A stretch of DNA of 64,000 nucleotides, from assembly GCF_026341775.1 (NCBI RefSeq), contig NZ_JAPEOB010000001.1, positions 1 through 64,000 of the forward strand, written 5' to 3'. Positions within the stretch are counted from its first letter, which is position 1. Each line of letters starts with the position of its first letter. This DNA is from Streptomyces sp. NBC_00654. GTDB lineage: Bacteria > Actinomycetota > Actinomycetes > Streptomycetales > Streptomycetaceae. The position numbers were made by a program, and so were the translations under genes. Shown here piece by piece: positions 27,988-36,539 of this stretch. The notes beneath the pieces are model-generated. The model was not told the origin of the DNA. It saw only the letters and a program-made list of their open reading frames with translations, and made no database searches.

Positions 27988-28608
27988 ATGAGCATGCTCA
28001 CTCCCCCCGGCATGGGCGGAAAGTACCGCATCACGGGCGACAAGTACCCACGGATGCGCCGCCCCCGTCACCGCCGCAAGCTCGTCCTCGCGGGCGTCTC
28101 CGCCGTGGTGGCCCTCGGCCTGGCCGGCTGGGGCACGCTGCAGCTCATCGACGTCTTCACGGGCGGCGACAAGAAGGCCAGCGCCGCCGATCACAAACGC
28201 GAGTGCCCCACCGCGAAGCCGGCGCCGCCCCCGAAGGCGCTGCCGAGACCGGCCGGGATCAAGGTCAACGTCTACAACGCGACGCCGCGCAGCGGTCTCG
28301 CCAAGGCGGCCGCGGACGAACTGAAGAAGCGCGGCTTCACCATCGGCAAGGTGGGCAACGCCCCCGCCGCGTACGACAAGAAGGTCCCCGGTCCCGGAGT
28401 GCTGCTGGGAGCGCCGACAGCCACGAACGGCACCTTCCCGGTGCTCGGTACGCAACTGCCGGGGACGGTGCAGAAGACCGACGCCCGGAAGTCCGGGGAC
28501 ATCGATCTGATTCTGGGTACGAAGTTCAAGACGTTCAGCACCCCGCAGGCCGCCGCGGCGGCGCTCACGGCACTCTCCAAGCCCGCACCGGCCCCGTCGT
28601 CCTGCTGA
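27988..28608 (+). CDS. LytR C-terminal-domain membrane protein
   Basis: A 206-aa protein. A basic cytoplasmic N-terminus (MRRPRHRRK) is followed by one transmembrane helix (LVLAGVSAVVALGLAGWGTLQLI), a Pro-rich linker after a lone cysteine, and the LytR_C domain (IKVNVYNATPRSGLAKAAADELKKRGF, then DIDLILGTKF). It is likely cell-envelope associated, with the C-terminal domain outside. The catalytic LytR-CpsA-Psr phosphotransferase domain is absent. A TACGCT -10 just upstream of ATG 27988 suggests a leaderless transcript. Confidence 0.85.
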   Translation: MSMLTPPGMGGKYRITGDKYPRMRRPRHRRKLVLAGVSAVVALGLAGWGTLQLIDVFTGGDKKASAADHKRECPTAKPAPPPKALPRPAGIKVNVYNATPRSGLAKAAADELKKRGFTIGKVGNAPAAYDKKVPGPGVLLGAPTATNGTFPVLGTQLPGTVQKTDARKSGDIDLILGTKFKTFSTPQAAAAALTALSKPAPAPSSC

Positions 28609-28739
28609 GACCGCCCCGCGCGCCCGGGGGAACCCGGACAACGGCGTAGCCGCGTCCGGTACGGCGGCCGGGAGCCGCCGTCCGGTCCGCGGGCCGGAGG
28701 CCTCGCGGCCGTACGGTGCGTACGCGGTCACCCGGCCAT

Positions 28740-28779
28740 CCGTACGTCCGTACCTCCGTACGTCCGTACGTCCGTACCT
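28740..28779. repeat. Five tandem 8-bp units between two convergent genes
   Basis: Five consecutive copies of CCGTACGT or CCGTACCT end a few bases before the 3' end of upp. The unit is near-palindromic. It may be replication slippage or part of a termination structure. Confidence 0.7.
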
Positions 28780-28785
28780 CCGCGG

Positions 28786-29421
28786 CTAGTCCGCCGTGCC
28801 GTACATGCGGTCGCCCGCGTCGCCCAGCCCCGGCACGATGTAGCCGTGCTCGTTGAGCCGCTCGTCGATCGAGGCGGTGACGACGGTGACCGGAGTGCCC
28901 GCCAGCTCGCGCTCCATGACCTCGACGCCCTCGGGCGCCGCGAGGAGCACGACCGCGGTGACATCGTCCGCACCGCGCTTGATCATTTCCCTGATCGCCG
29001 CGACGAGGGTCCCGCCGGTGGCCAGCATCGGGTCCAGGACGTAGACCTGGCGGCCCGAGAGGTCCTCCGGCATCCGGGTCGCGTACGTCTCGGCCTGGAG
29101 CGTCTCCTCGTTACGGATCATGCCCAGGAAGCCCACCTCGGCGGTCGGCAGCAGCCGCACCATGCCGTCCAGCATGCCGAGACCGGCGCGCAGGATCGGC
29201 ACGACCAGGGGCCGCGGGTAGGACAGCTTCACACCCGTCGTCGGCGTCACCGGGGTCTCGATGTCGACCCGGTCGGTGCGCACATCCCTGGTGGCCTCGT
29301 AGGCGAGGAGGGTGACCAGCTCGTCGGCGAGCCGCCGGAAGGTCGGGGAGTCGGTGCGCTTGTCGCGCAGCGTGGTGAGTTTGTGCGCCACCAGCGGGTG
29401 GTCGACGACGTGGATCCGCAT
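28786..29421 (-). CDS. upp: Uracil phosphoribosyltransferase
   Basis: A 211-aa enzyme converting uracil and PRPP to UMP in pyrimidine salvage. Diagnostic segments are [17 protein letters not shown], the PRPP-binding loop [18 protein letters not shown], and the uracil-binding C-terminus [19 protein letters not shown]. Length is normal for the family. In Streptomyces it neighbours tadA and the LytR_C gene, as here. It is transcribed opposite to the tadA operon. Confidence 0.96.
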   Translation of the reverse strand: MRIHVVDHPLVAHKLTTLRDKRTDSPTFRRLADELVTLLAYEATRDVRTDRVDIETPVTPTTGVKLSYPRPLVVPILRAGLGMLDGMVRLLPTAEVGFLGMIRNEETLQAETYATRMPEDLSGRQVYVLDPMLATGGTLVAAIREMIKRGADDVTAVVLLAAPEGVEVMERELAGTPVTVVTASIDERLNEHGYIVPGLGDAGDRMYGTAD

Positions 29422-29516
29422 GTGTCAACAGTAACCGCGCCTTCCGGCACTCTGCGCTGGCATCAACCACCTGTTCGGGGGGAAGGTGGGGGCAACGGAC
29501 CCGGCGTTGGGGTGGT

Positions 29517-29795
29517 GTGTCGATGCAGGACGGGGAGCGACGGAAGCGGGAACGGCCCCCGCACGAGGTGCCGGAGGCATTCGAGGCACCCTGGCCGGAC
29601 CTGCCGGGCGACGCGCGCGACGCGCCACCGGACGTACGGGACGCGCAGGAGAGTGACGCTGCCCGGCGCAGACGACGCGCCCAGTTCCTCCGGGAGCTCC
29701 ACGAGGCCAAACAGCTGCGGGACCGGGTGCAGCCGCGCAGAGCCCGTGCGGCCCGTATGCGCCAACAGATGCGGATGCGTACGTTCCGCTGGTGA
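29517..29795 (+). CDS. Small charged hypothetical protein
   Basis: A 92-aa, strongly charged protein (many Arg, Glu, Asp) starting at GTG 29517. The central region is acidic and Pro-rich. The C-terminus is a basic helix, RRRRRAQFLRELHEAKQLRDRVQPRRARAARMRQQ by position 50-85. No domain is recognised. It may bind nucleic acid or ribosomes, but this is a guess from charge. Confidence 0.5.
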   Translation: MSMQDGERRKRERPPHEVPEAFEAPWPDLPGDARDAPPDVRDAQESDAARRRRRAQFLRELHEAKQLRDRVQPRRARAARMRQQMRMRTFRW

Positions 29796-30014
29796 CCGCC
29801 GTGGCGAACGGGTGGTCGGCCCCGCCCCGGATCGCCCAGGTCGGGGACACCGCCGAGCAGGCAGTCCTGGAACTGATGGCCGACTCAACGTCGGAAGAGG
29901 TCTCGCGCGGCGCTTGTTTCTGCCACGATGCCGATTGGGCGGGGCTCAGGGCGGACGGATCACCGTCCCTCCTCCCGCCGGACCGATTCACCTATGACCA
30001 GTGGGAGAGTCACG

Positions 30015-30599
30015 GTGTACTTCGCCGCACTGCTCGCGCGCACCGAAGACGGGTGGGAAGCGAGCGATACAGAGCTGGACGATGTGGAGACCCTGTCCGA
30101 TCTGATGGATCTGGCCCGGGACGCCTCGGTGGACGAGGACACGGTCCTGGTCTTCATCGAGCAGGAGGACGCCTGGTTCGGCGTCATCCGGGTGGACGGT
30201 GAGGAGGACCCCCGTATCTACGTATCGGACGCGTCCGCCGCCGCCCGCTCCTCGTACGGGGAGATCCTGCTCACCGACGAACTCCTCGGCCGCGAACCAG
30301 GGGCCGAGGACGAGATCGCCGCACTCGAAGAGCTAGTCGACCTCGACGGTACGGAGGACGACGAGCCGGACGGGGCCGGCGGGGCGAGGCGTTCCGTGCC
30401 CGCTCCGGCAGCCGGACCCATCGACGCCATCGACCCCGACGACGACCCCGACGCCGTACCGGCGGGGCCGATCGGAGAGCTCGGGATCCTCGCCGACCTC
30501 GGGATGTCCGAGAAGGAGCTGCTGACGCTGCGGACCGACGCCCTGGTGGAGATCGCGGACGCGCTGGGAGCGGCCGAGGTCCTGGAGACCGTCCGTTAG
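30015..30599 (+). CDS. tRNA adenosine deaminase-associated protein
   Basis: About 194 aa from GTG 30015, with GGGAGAG about 6 nt before it. The sequence begins VYFAALLARTEDGWEASDTELDDVETL and is strongly acidic. It ends in a helical segment, LGMSEKELLTLRTDALVEIADALGA. The family occurs immediately upstream of tadA in actinobacteria; here tadA follows after 9 bp. The role is unknown to me, perhaps a regulator or partner of the deaminase. Confidence 0.85.
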   Translation: MYFAALLARTEDGWEASDTELDDVETLSDLMDLARDASVDEDTVLVFIEQEDAWFGVIRVDGEEDPRIYVSDASAAARSSYGEILLTDELLGREPGAEDEIAALEELVDLDGTEDDEPDGAGGARRSVPAPAAGPIDAIDPDDDPDAVPAGPIGELGILADLGMSEKELLTLRTDALVEIADALGAAEVLETVR

Positions 30600-30608
30600 G
30601 GTCCGCGG

Positions 30609-31148
30609 GTGACCGCACGACCGCCGAAACCTTCCCCCAAGCCCGCCTCCGATTCCGTACAGGACCCCGTGCAGGGCCCCCCCGTACGAGACCCTGTACG
30701 GGATCCGTGGCAGGCACCGATGCGCCGCGCCCTGGCCGAAGCGGCGCAGGCGGCGTCGTCCGGCGATGTGCCGGTCGGCGCCGTCGTCCTCGGCCCGCAC
30801 GGCACGGTGCTCGCGCTCGGCCACAACGAACGCGAGGCCACCGGCGACCCGACCGCACACGCCGAAATCCTCGCCCTGCGCCGAGCGGCCACGGCCCTGG
30901 GCGAATGGCGCCTGACCGACTGCACCCTGGTGGTCACCCTGGAGCCGTGCACCATGTGCGCGGGCGCCCTCGTCCAGTCCCGCGTGGCCCGGGTGGTCTA
31001 CGGAGCCCGCGACGACAAGGCGGGCGCGGCCGGCTCCCTCTGGGACGTCGTACGCGACCGCCGCCTCAACCACCGCCCGGAGGTCATCCCCGGCGTACTG
31101 GAGGAGGAGTGCGCTGCCCAGCTGACGGCCTTCTTCCGCACGCTCTGA
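30609..31148 (+). CDS. tadA: tRNA-specific adenosine deaminase
   Basis: A 179-aa cytidine-deaminase-fold enzyme that makes inosine at the wobble position of tRNA-Arg(ACG). The zinc site is complete: H and catalytic E in TAHAEILALR, and the two cysteines in LEPCTMCAGAL. An N-terminal extension of ~35 Pro-rich residues precedes the core. It follows its associated protein by 9 bp and ends just before tRNA-Ser. Confidence 0.94.
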   Translation: MTARPPKPSPKPASDSVQDPVQGPPVRDPVRDPWQAPMRRALAEAAQAASSGDVPVGAVVLGPHGTVLALGHNEREATGDPTAHAEILALRRAATALGEWRLTDCTLVVTLEPCTMCAGALVQSRVARVVYGARDDKAGAAGSLWDVVRDRRLNHRPEVIPGVLEEECAAQLTAFFRTL

Positions 31149-31193
31149 GATTGGATTTCGATCCACGGCCCAGGATGGTCTAAGCTCTCTCTC

Positions 31194-31281
31194 GGTAGCG
31201 TGTCCGAGCGGCCGAAGGAGCTCGCCTCGAAAGCGAGTGTGGGGAAACTCACCGAGGGTTCAAATCCCTCCGCTACCGCCA
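31194..31281 (+). tRNA. tRNA-Ser (anticodon CGA)
   Basis: The acceptor arms GGTAGCG (31194-31200) and CGCTACC (31271-31277) pair fully. Discriminator G is at 31278 and CCA is encoded at 31279-31281. The anticodon stem CTCGC/GCGAG encloses the loop CTCGAAA, giving anticodon CGA. A long variable arm and the T-loop GTTCAAATC are present. It marks the left boundary of the accessory island. Confidence 0.95.
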
Positions 31282-31284
31282 TCG

Positions 31285-31325
31285 ACGCCCTCCTGAACTG
31301 CGGAAACGCAGATCAGGAGGGCGTT
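31285..31325 (+). terminator. Terminator after tRNA-Ser
   Basis: An inverted repeat, ACGCCCTCCTGA paired with TCAGGAGGGCGT, directly follows the tRNA. The 12-bp stem is perfect and its loop contains a second small hairpin (GCGGAAACGC). No long U tract follows, as is common in Streptomyces. Confidence 0.75.
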
Positions 31326-31370
31326 CGCGCACTCCTCAGGTGACGACGGCTGGATAGCCGCTTCAATCCA

Positions 31371-31459
31371 TTCCTCCCCGCTTGAGCGGGGGTGCCCCCT
31401 GGGGCGATCCACTCTGCAAGCAGCAACAGCACGGTCCCCGCGTACGCGGGGCTGCTCCT
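31371..31459 (+). CRISPR. Degenerate mini-CRISPR: two repeats, one spacer
   Basis: Two 29-nt sequences resemble the type I-E repeat of this locus. The first, 31371-31399, has the stem CCCCGC/GCGGGG with loop TTGA. The second, 31431-31459, has GGTCCCCGCGTACGCGGGG followed by CTGCTCC. They are 60 nt apart, leaving a 31-nt spacer, close to the 61-nt period of the large arrays. No leader motif is present, so it is probably a relic. Confidence 0.55.
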
Positions 31460-31762
31460 TCATCAGCGGCTGCCGCTCAACTCCTCTAGTCGGGCAGTGC
31501 GTCAAGTGGCACCAGCAGACGGCAGCGCCCATAAACCCTTAACTGGGGAGATCCGCTCTGTATGTGATGGCACATTCGAGCAACAAGGGCCCGACGCGCC
31601 GCCTCAAGGAAATCACAGATAAAACACCCCGCGAGGCGCATTATTGGGGAAGTCCTCAAAAAAAGCACTCCTTGCAGGTCAGTTGAATTCTGCCCCAATA
31701 CAGGATCGACCACGGCCTGTTTTAGCGAGTGGACAATATTCAGCACCCTTCAAGGGACTTGA
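31460..31762. other. Intergenic region, no supported gene
   Basis: About 300 bp, lower in GC than the flanks. A minus-strand open frame (31486-31746) exists, but its composition is unlike a gene and no family is recognisable. Confidence 0.4.
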
Positions 31763-31780
31763 ATGCCACTAGGAGCAGGA

Positions 31781-32011
31781 ATGGCCAGGCCGAAATTTGA
31801 CGTTGAGCAAAGCCCCGACCCCTCCTCCGCCCTCGTTGTCGCACTAGTCTCGGCCGGCCTGGCCACACCGGCCTTCCTCGAACAGTTCGCCCGCACCCCC
31901 TGGGCCGGTGGCATCTCAGTGATTGTCGTGATCATCCTGATCGCCCGTGGCCGTCTGCGTCGCTACACCGCCCTCGACGCACGGCTGGCCAGTGACCCCT
32001 TGCACACCTAG
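31781..32011 (+). CDS. Small single-pass membrane protein, hypothetical
   Basis: About 76 aa from ATG 31781 (an upstream ATG at 31763 is possible). After a polar N-terminus (MARPKFDVEQSPDPS) there are two hydrophobic stretches, ALVVALVSAGLATPAFL and ISVIVVIILIARG, followed by basic residues. No family is recognised. It is the first gene inside the island. Confidence 0.4.
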   Translation: MARPKFDVEQSPDPSSALVVALVSAGLATPAFLEQFARTPWAGGISVIVVIILIARGRLRRYTALDARLASDPLHT

Positions 32012-32136
32012 GCATTCCGACTCCACCCAGCGGTCACTCAGCCAACGCGCACAAGATCTCGGCTAGAAACTTCAGCGAGCGGGCATACATGCCTCGGAAC
32101 CTTCGCGCGTAATCCTTTTACCACATGAACAGCAGA

Positions 32137-32168
32137 CGCCCCCCAAGTTTTCACGACTTCGGGGGCGC
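32137..32168. terminator. Hairpin, probable terminator for minus-strand genes
   Basis: CGCCCCCCAAGT and ACTTCGGGGGCG pair with one mismatch around a 7-nt loop. It lies just beyond the 3' end of the 32174-32497 gene and could stop transcription from either side. Confidence 0.55.
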
Positions 32169-32173
32169 CTTGT

Positions 32174-32497
32174 TCATCCCTGCCGAAGAAACTCCCTATG
32201 CCGACCAAATACACACTTATCTCGGATACACCCGCTGTGTGCTAAAGGCGACCTGGGAGGGGCGGCCTCTCGGCATAGATGGCTTTCCGTGTGTCCAGAC
32301 CCGTGATCAAGGCCGTCAACTACGGCATCGCCAATCGTGTCCTGGGTCTCATCTGCGACGCACACGATTTCCCGCAAGCGGCTCAGGTAAAGGAAGGGCC
32401 GGACCGACGGCACGTCGCACAGCGCTGCGTGGCCGAGCAGCGCCCGATACAGCAGCCCGTCATCGCTCTCCGGCTGCCGCAGCGGCTCGTTCACCAC
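32174..32497 (-). CDS. Hypothetical protein coupled to an ATP-binding regulator
   Basis: A 107-aa frame starting at GTG 32497, overlapping the end of the upstream ATP-binding protein gene. Codon use in the first 60 codons is GC3-rich and gene-like (NEPLRQPESDDGLLYRALLGHAAL, VPSVRPFLYLSRLREIV); later it degrades. No domain is recognised. It may be a real coupled gene or a truncated remnant. Confidence 0.4.
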   Translation of the reverse strand: MVNEPLRQPESDDGLLYRALLGHAALCDVPSVRPFLYLSRLREIVCVADETQDTIGDAVVDGLDHGSGHTESHLCREAAPPRSPLAHSGCIRDKCVFGRHREFLRQG

Positions 32498-33000
32498 ACG
32501 ACCACCGCCCAGACAATCTTGCCGAACTCACGGTCGTCCACACCCCACTGCGCTGCCAGCGCCTCGACCAGATGCATACCCCTGCCACGGACCCGTTCGT
32601 CCGATGCCGGCCTGATGCGCGGCCTCCTGCGACGCGTGTCGTGCACCTCGATACGGCAACTACCCGGCTGAGCACCCACCTTCACCATCAGAGAGTCGCC
32701 CGGCTCCGTTCCGTACCGCACGGCGTTGGTCACCAGTTCACTCGCGACGAGTTCGAGGGTTCCGAGCGCGTCCTCGGTGACGAACGGCTCCTGGCAGGCG
32801 GTCGCCTCTCTCACATAGCGCCGAGCAGCCCGGACGGACTCGGGCTCGGCGGAGAAGATCGCCTGTTGCGGCACTACAGGCGGGCAGTGGGGCTGGATGG
32901 GCGGTAACGCTCGCGGATGCATGGCCATCGTGCGGACCCCTCGCGTATGGGCCGACCAGACGCGCATCGCTCTGTATCGGCACGACTGCAACTCTTCCAC
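32491..33000 (-). CDS. ATP-binding regulatory protein (RsbW-like HATPase_c_2)
   Basis: Up to 169 aa; ATG at 32928 is an alternative start giving ~145 aa. The GHKL ATPase motifs are EDALGTLELVASELVTNAVRYG (N box), VHDTRRRRPRIR in place of the usual DxGxG, and GRGMHLVEALAAQWGV (G box). Such short kinases act as anti-sigma factors or accompany XRE/DUF5753-DUF397 pairs in Streptomyces; one lies divergently at 33160. The target is unknown. Confidence 0.75.
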   Translation of the reverse strand: MEELQSCRYRAMRVWSAHTRGVRTMAMHPRALPPIQPHCPPVVPQQAIFSAEPESVRAARRYVREATACQEPFVTEDALGTLELVASELVTNAVRYGTEPGDSLMVKVGAQPGSCRIEVHDTRRRRPRIRPASDERVRGRGMHLVEALAAQWGVDDREFGKIVWAVVVW

Positions 33001-33159
33001 CTAGAGTGACGTCCGGCATAACACTGTGCAAGCCATTCACTCGAATGTGCAAATCTGCACCCAGTCGAGAGAGTGGCCGGAAGGAAGAGGTGTTCGAAGG
33101 TGACAGCACGGCGGGAAGCGCGGCAGACTGAACGCGGCCAGACAGAGACGGGAGGGTAC

Positions 33160-34020
33160 GTGTCGGCACCGACAGTCAGACGGCGGCAGCTCGGCCGAAC
33201 CTTGCGTTCGATTCGGGAAAAGCTCGGACTCAAGCAGGAAGAGGCTGCGGAGCGCTCCGGCGGTCGGATTTCGCCCGCCAAGCTCTCCCGTATCGAGACG
33301 GCGCGAAATGCAGCGTCGGCCGGCGACGTCGAGGCGCTACTCGACCTTTACGGCGTCACAGAAGCAGACCTCCGCCGCGACATGATTCGCCTCACACGTG
33401 AAGGTTCGCAGCGCGGGTGGTGGCAGTCGTACCGGTCGGTTCTGTCGCCGGTGTACGAAGACTTGATCAGCCTCGAAGCGGAGGCAAGCACGATCCGCAC
33501 GTGGCAGCTCGCGTCCATTCCGGGCTTGTTGCAAACCCCGCAGTACGCGCACGCCGCAATCGCAAGTACCGCCATGTCAAAGGCGATCACTGACCGTGTG
33601 CAGGCGTTGGTCGAGGTCAGGCTTGCCCGGCAGTCGGTACTGTCCCGCAGCGATCCGCTGCGCCTACGAGCAATCATCGGCGAGGCTGCTCTCCGCACGC
33701 AACTCCCCGACGCCTCTGTGATGTACGACCAGTTGTCGCGCCTCGTGCACTTCGCGTCGATGCCCAATGTCGATGTTCAAGTACTCCCGATCACCGCACC
33801 GCTCACAGTCGGACAGACCGGCAGCTTTTCCATCCTCGGATTCGGTGAGCTGGCGGAGCTGAGCGTGGTGCACCTGGAGCAGCTGACCAGCGCCCTCTAT
33901 GTCGAAGACGCGACGCAGGTGAACACGTATGCCGACGCGCACGAGTCGTTGACCGCCGCTGCGCTGTCGGTCGAGCAGTCACTCGACCTGATCACACATG
34001 CAAGGGACCAAAATCCATGA
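33160..34020 (+). CDS. XRE-family regulator with DUF5753 domain
   Basis: About 286 aa from GTG 33160 (VSAPTVRRRQLGRTLR), the usual family start, with GGGAGGG just upstream; GTG 33100 is an alternative. The N-terminal helix-turn-helix is LGLKQEEAAERSGGRISPAKLSRIE. DUF5753 occupies the rest: WQLASIPGLLQTPQYA, MPNVDVQVLPITAPLTVG, LSVVHLEQLTSALYVED. Its stop overlaps the start of the DUF397 gene (ATGA). Such pairs are numerous in Streptomyces and control development or local genes. CRISPR array 1 begins 190 bp further on, but control of it is only a possibility. Confidence 0.88.
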   Translation: MSAPTVRRRQLGRTLRSIREKLGLKQEEAAERSGGRISPAKLSRIETARNAASAGDVEALLDLYGVTEADLRRDMIRLTREGSQRGWWQSYRSVLSPVYEDLISLEAEASTIRTWQLASIPGLLQTPQYAHAAIASTAMSKAITDRVQALVEVRLARQSVLSRSDPLRLRAIIGEAALRTQLPDASVMYDQLSRLVHFASMPNVDVQVLPITAPLTVGQTGSFSILGFGELAELSVVHLEQLTSALYVEDATQVNTYADAHESLTAAALSVEQSLDLITHARDQNP

Positions 34021-34223
34021 CTATCGCCGACTCTTCAACCCTGACCGTGACCTGGTGGAAGTCCAGCGCCTCACACGCTCAGTCCGACTGTGTCGAGTGC
34101 GGCGTCATCAGTCCGTCAGCTGTCGCCATCCGCGACAGTAAGTACCCATCCGGACCAGCCCTGCTCTTCAGCTATGAGGCGCTTACGGCGATGGTGGGAG
34201 CAGTCGCAACCGGACGCCTGTGA
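34017..34223 (+). CDS. DUF397 protein, partner of the DUF5753 regulator
   Basis: A 68-aa protein with the DUF397 core: WWKSSASHAQSDCVECG, AVAIRDSKYPSGPALLFS and AMVGAVATGRL. Translational coupling to the regulator upstream is clear from the 4-bp ATGA overlap. It is thought to act as a small partner or antagonist of the regulator. The frameshifted relative at 4622-4990 shows what a dead copy looks like. Confidence 0.85.
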   Translation: MTIADSSTLTVTWWKSSASHAQSDCVECGVISPSAVAIRDSKYPSGPALLFSYEALTAMVGAVATGRL

Positions 34224-34412
34224 CTCAGCTGCTCCTGCCGTGCGTCTGTGCGGTTGGCAACCTGGCACGTGTGCGGACTACCGAGGCGCTTGAGAAGTGC
34301 CGGGACGACACACACCAAAGCGCCCCTTAAGTATGGGAAATGCTTCATGCCCGAGCTTTGCAAAGTAAGCAAAAACAGGCCTCTGCCCACCTGAACACGC
34401 AGGTCGACGGCT
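34224..34412 (+). promoter_or_regulatory. Leader of CRISPR array 1
   Basis: A 189-bp AT-richer region before the first repeat. It contains AAGTAAGCAAAAACAG at 34363-34378, exactly 50 bp before the repeat, and CTGAAC followed by GCAGGTC close to the repeat. The same elements, at the same spacing, precede array 2. This is where the promoter and the Cas1-Cas2 integration signals should lie. Confidence 0.8.
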
Positions 34413-36242
34413 GTGGTCCCCGCGCATGCGGGGTTGTTCCCGGGTTCCGGGACGCGGACTTCGCGGCGCGGCGGTGGTCCCCGCGCATGCGGGGTTGTTC
34501 CCGTCACCGTCATCGCGGCCGCCTCCGGCGTCGGGTGGTCCCCGCGCATGCGGGGTTGTTCCCGCGCGCCGCGACCGGGTCGTGCCCCCGCACATGTGGT
34601 CCCCGCGCATGCGGGGTTGTTCCCGCCTCCGCCAGGACTCCCAACGAGGCGTACGTGTGGTCCCCGCGCATGCGGGGTTGTTCCCGCGAGAACGCGGGGT
34701 TGTTCCCAAGGGGTCGGTCAGCAAGGCAGTGAAGGCGCTGTGGTCCCCGCGCATGCGGGGTTGTTCCCAGCCGAGACGGAACCGGGCGTGCGGGCCCGTC
34801 GTGGTCCCCGCGCATGCGGGGTTGTTCCCGAATCCGATCACCTGTGCTGGTCGGCCGAAGAGTGGTCCCCGCGCATGCGGGGTTGTTCCCTGCCCGCTCC
34901 CGCGCTTGCTCCTGGCGGCTCGGTGGTCCCCGCGCATGCGGGGTTGTTCCCATCACCATCAGCGGAGCGACCGCCGAGCCAGGCTTGTCGGAGTGGTCCC
35001 CGCGCATGCGGGGTTGTTCCCTACCGCTACACCCGCTGCCCCTACTGCGACGGGTGGTCCCCGCGCATGCGGGGTTGTTCCCCGGGAGCTGGTGCCGCTC
35101 GGGCTGGTCGACGTGGTGGTCCCCGCGCATGCGGGGTTGTTCCCGCCAGGGACTCTTCTGGGGCCCGCGCGAGAAAGGTGGTCCCCGCGCATGCGGGGTT
35201 GTTCCCGGGCGCCGGGTGCTCGCCGTGGGCCGGTTCATCGTGGTCCCCGCGCATGCGGGGTTGTTCCACGCATCCAGTGGTCCATCCGCGCGTACATCTT
35301 GTGGTCCCCGCGCATGCGGGGTTGTTCCCAGATCGTGGCAGGCACGACCGCCGCGACTCGGGTGGTCCCCGCGCATGCGGGGTTGTTCCCGGCCCTTCGG
35401 GCGGGGTCAGATCGACGGCGTCGTGGTCCCCGCGCATGCGGGGTTGTTCCCCGTGCCGTACTTCTGCCGCTCGAAGTGCCTCAGTGGTCCCCGCGCATGC
35501 GGGGTTGTTCCCGCGGGTGAAGAGGCTCAGGCGGCCCGGTACCTGTGGTCCCCGCGCATGCGGGGTTGTTCCTCCGCCGGCGGATCGGGACGGCGCCGCC
35601 GGAGAGGTGGTCCCCGCGCATGCGGGGTTGTTCCCTCCTGGACGTCCTCCGGGGTCACCCGGAGGGGGTGGTCCCCGCGCATGCGGGGTTGTTCCCCTCA
35701 ACGATTCGTATGTGGCCCTGTCCCTCGTGGTGGTCCCCGCGCATGCGGGGTTGTTCCCTCGCGGCCAGTACGCGGCGCGAGGCGCGGCAGGTGGTCCCCG
35801 CGCATGCGGGGTTGTTCCCCTCCTGGCCCGACCTGATATGACCGAAATTCCGTGGTCCCCGCGCATGCGGGGTTGTTCCCGGTCGGGATGGCGGCCGGAC
35901 CGTGATCGGCGGTCCCGATACGGGGTGGTCCCCGCGCATGCGGGGTTGTTCCCCCGGTCCATCTGGTCAGTCCGGTCCCGGCGGAGTGGTCCCCGCGCAT
36001 GCGGGTTTGTTCCCGCCTCCAGCGCCGTCATGGGGATGAGCTGGAAGTGGTCCCCGCGCATGCGGGGTTGGTCCTGGCCACCAGTTCGCGTCGAGGGCGT
36101 CGTCGTTGGGGGTGGTCCCATGCCGATGTTCGTGGGGATGGTGTGGAGCCGGATGGTCCCCGCGTACGCGGGGGTGGTCCCTGGTCCGCGCGCCCCTGCG
36201 CCTATTCGATCTGGTGGTCCCCGCGCACGCGCGGTTGATCCC
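34413..36242 (+). CRISPR. CRISPR array 1, type I-E, 30 repeats
   Basis: Thirty 29-nt repeats start GTGGTCCCC, have a stem CCCCGC/GCGGGG with loop GCAT, and end TTGTTCCC. Spacers are mostly 32-33 nt (period 61-62). Exceptions are a 41-nt spacer at 34952-34992, a 44-nt spacer at 35881-35924, and a half-repeat at 34692-34707 left by a rearrangement. The last repeats (36047, 36112, 36153, 36214) are degenerate, so the leader is on the left and oldest spacers on the right. Long ORFs across the array are artefacts of its regular period. Confidence 0.97.
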
Positions 36243-36539
36243 TCGTACGGGATCCAGAGTTCCGGTGATCACCGCCAAGTTCCCGCACAAGCTGCGCCGG
36301 CGCCCGACGTCAGGGGCGTGTACTACTCGCTGAGCTCCCGAACAGGGGCCCAAGCACGACACACCCAGCACATCAGCCCAGAGACACAGACGTGACGAAT
36401 CGAGCAATCACAGTCCCCAGACGGTCAATTCCCACCCTGCACACGAAGACTCCCATGACCAACACGTCACCTTCGGTCATTTCTCACCCATTTTCGAACA
36501 GCTCACCCCACCTCGCACCACGCCCTATCGAATAGCCCC
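36243..36539. promoter_or_regulatory. Gap between array 1 and the cas operon; probable cas promoter
   Basis: About 300 bp without a gene. Near the cas start there is TATCGA (36526-36531) 8 bp before ATG 36540, suitable as a -10 for a leaderless transcript. No CRISPR repeat or hairpin is obvious. The middle part is AC-rich and featureless. Confidence 0.45.

Noticed and set aside
28740..28779. 8-bp tandem units as a CRISPR or operator array
   Set aside because: Units are contiguous with no spacers and no adjacent regulator; slippage is the simpler explanation.
32125..32907. Plus-strand 260-aa frame over the ATP-binding protein gene
   Set aside because: Begins in a terminator-like hairpin and is antisense to a gene with clear GHKL ATPase motifs.
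34413..36395. Long ORFs of up to 660 aa, on both strands, with repeating GPRACGVVP- or GTTPHARGP-type peptides
   Set aside because: They are translations of CRISPR repeats and spacers; the 61-nt period lets frames stay open. The same applies at 45921-47887 and 50126-51197.
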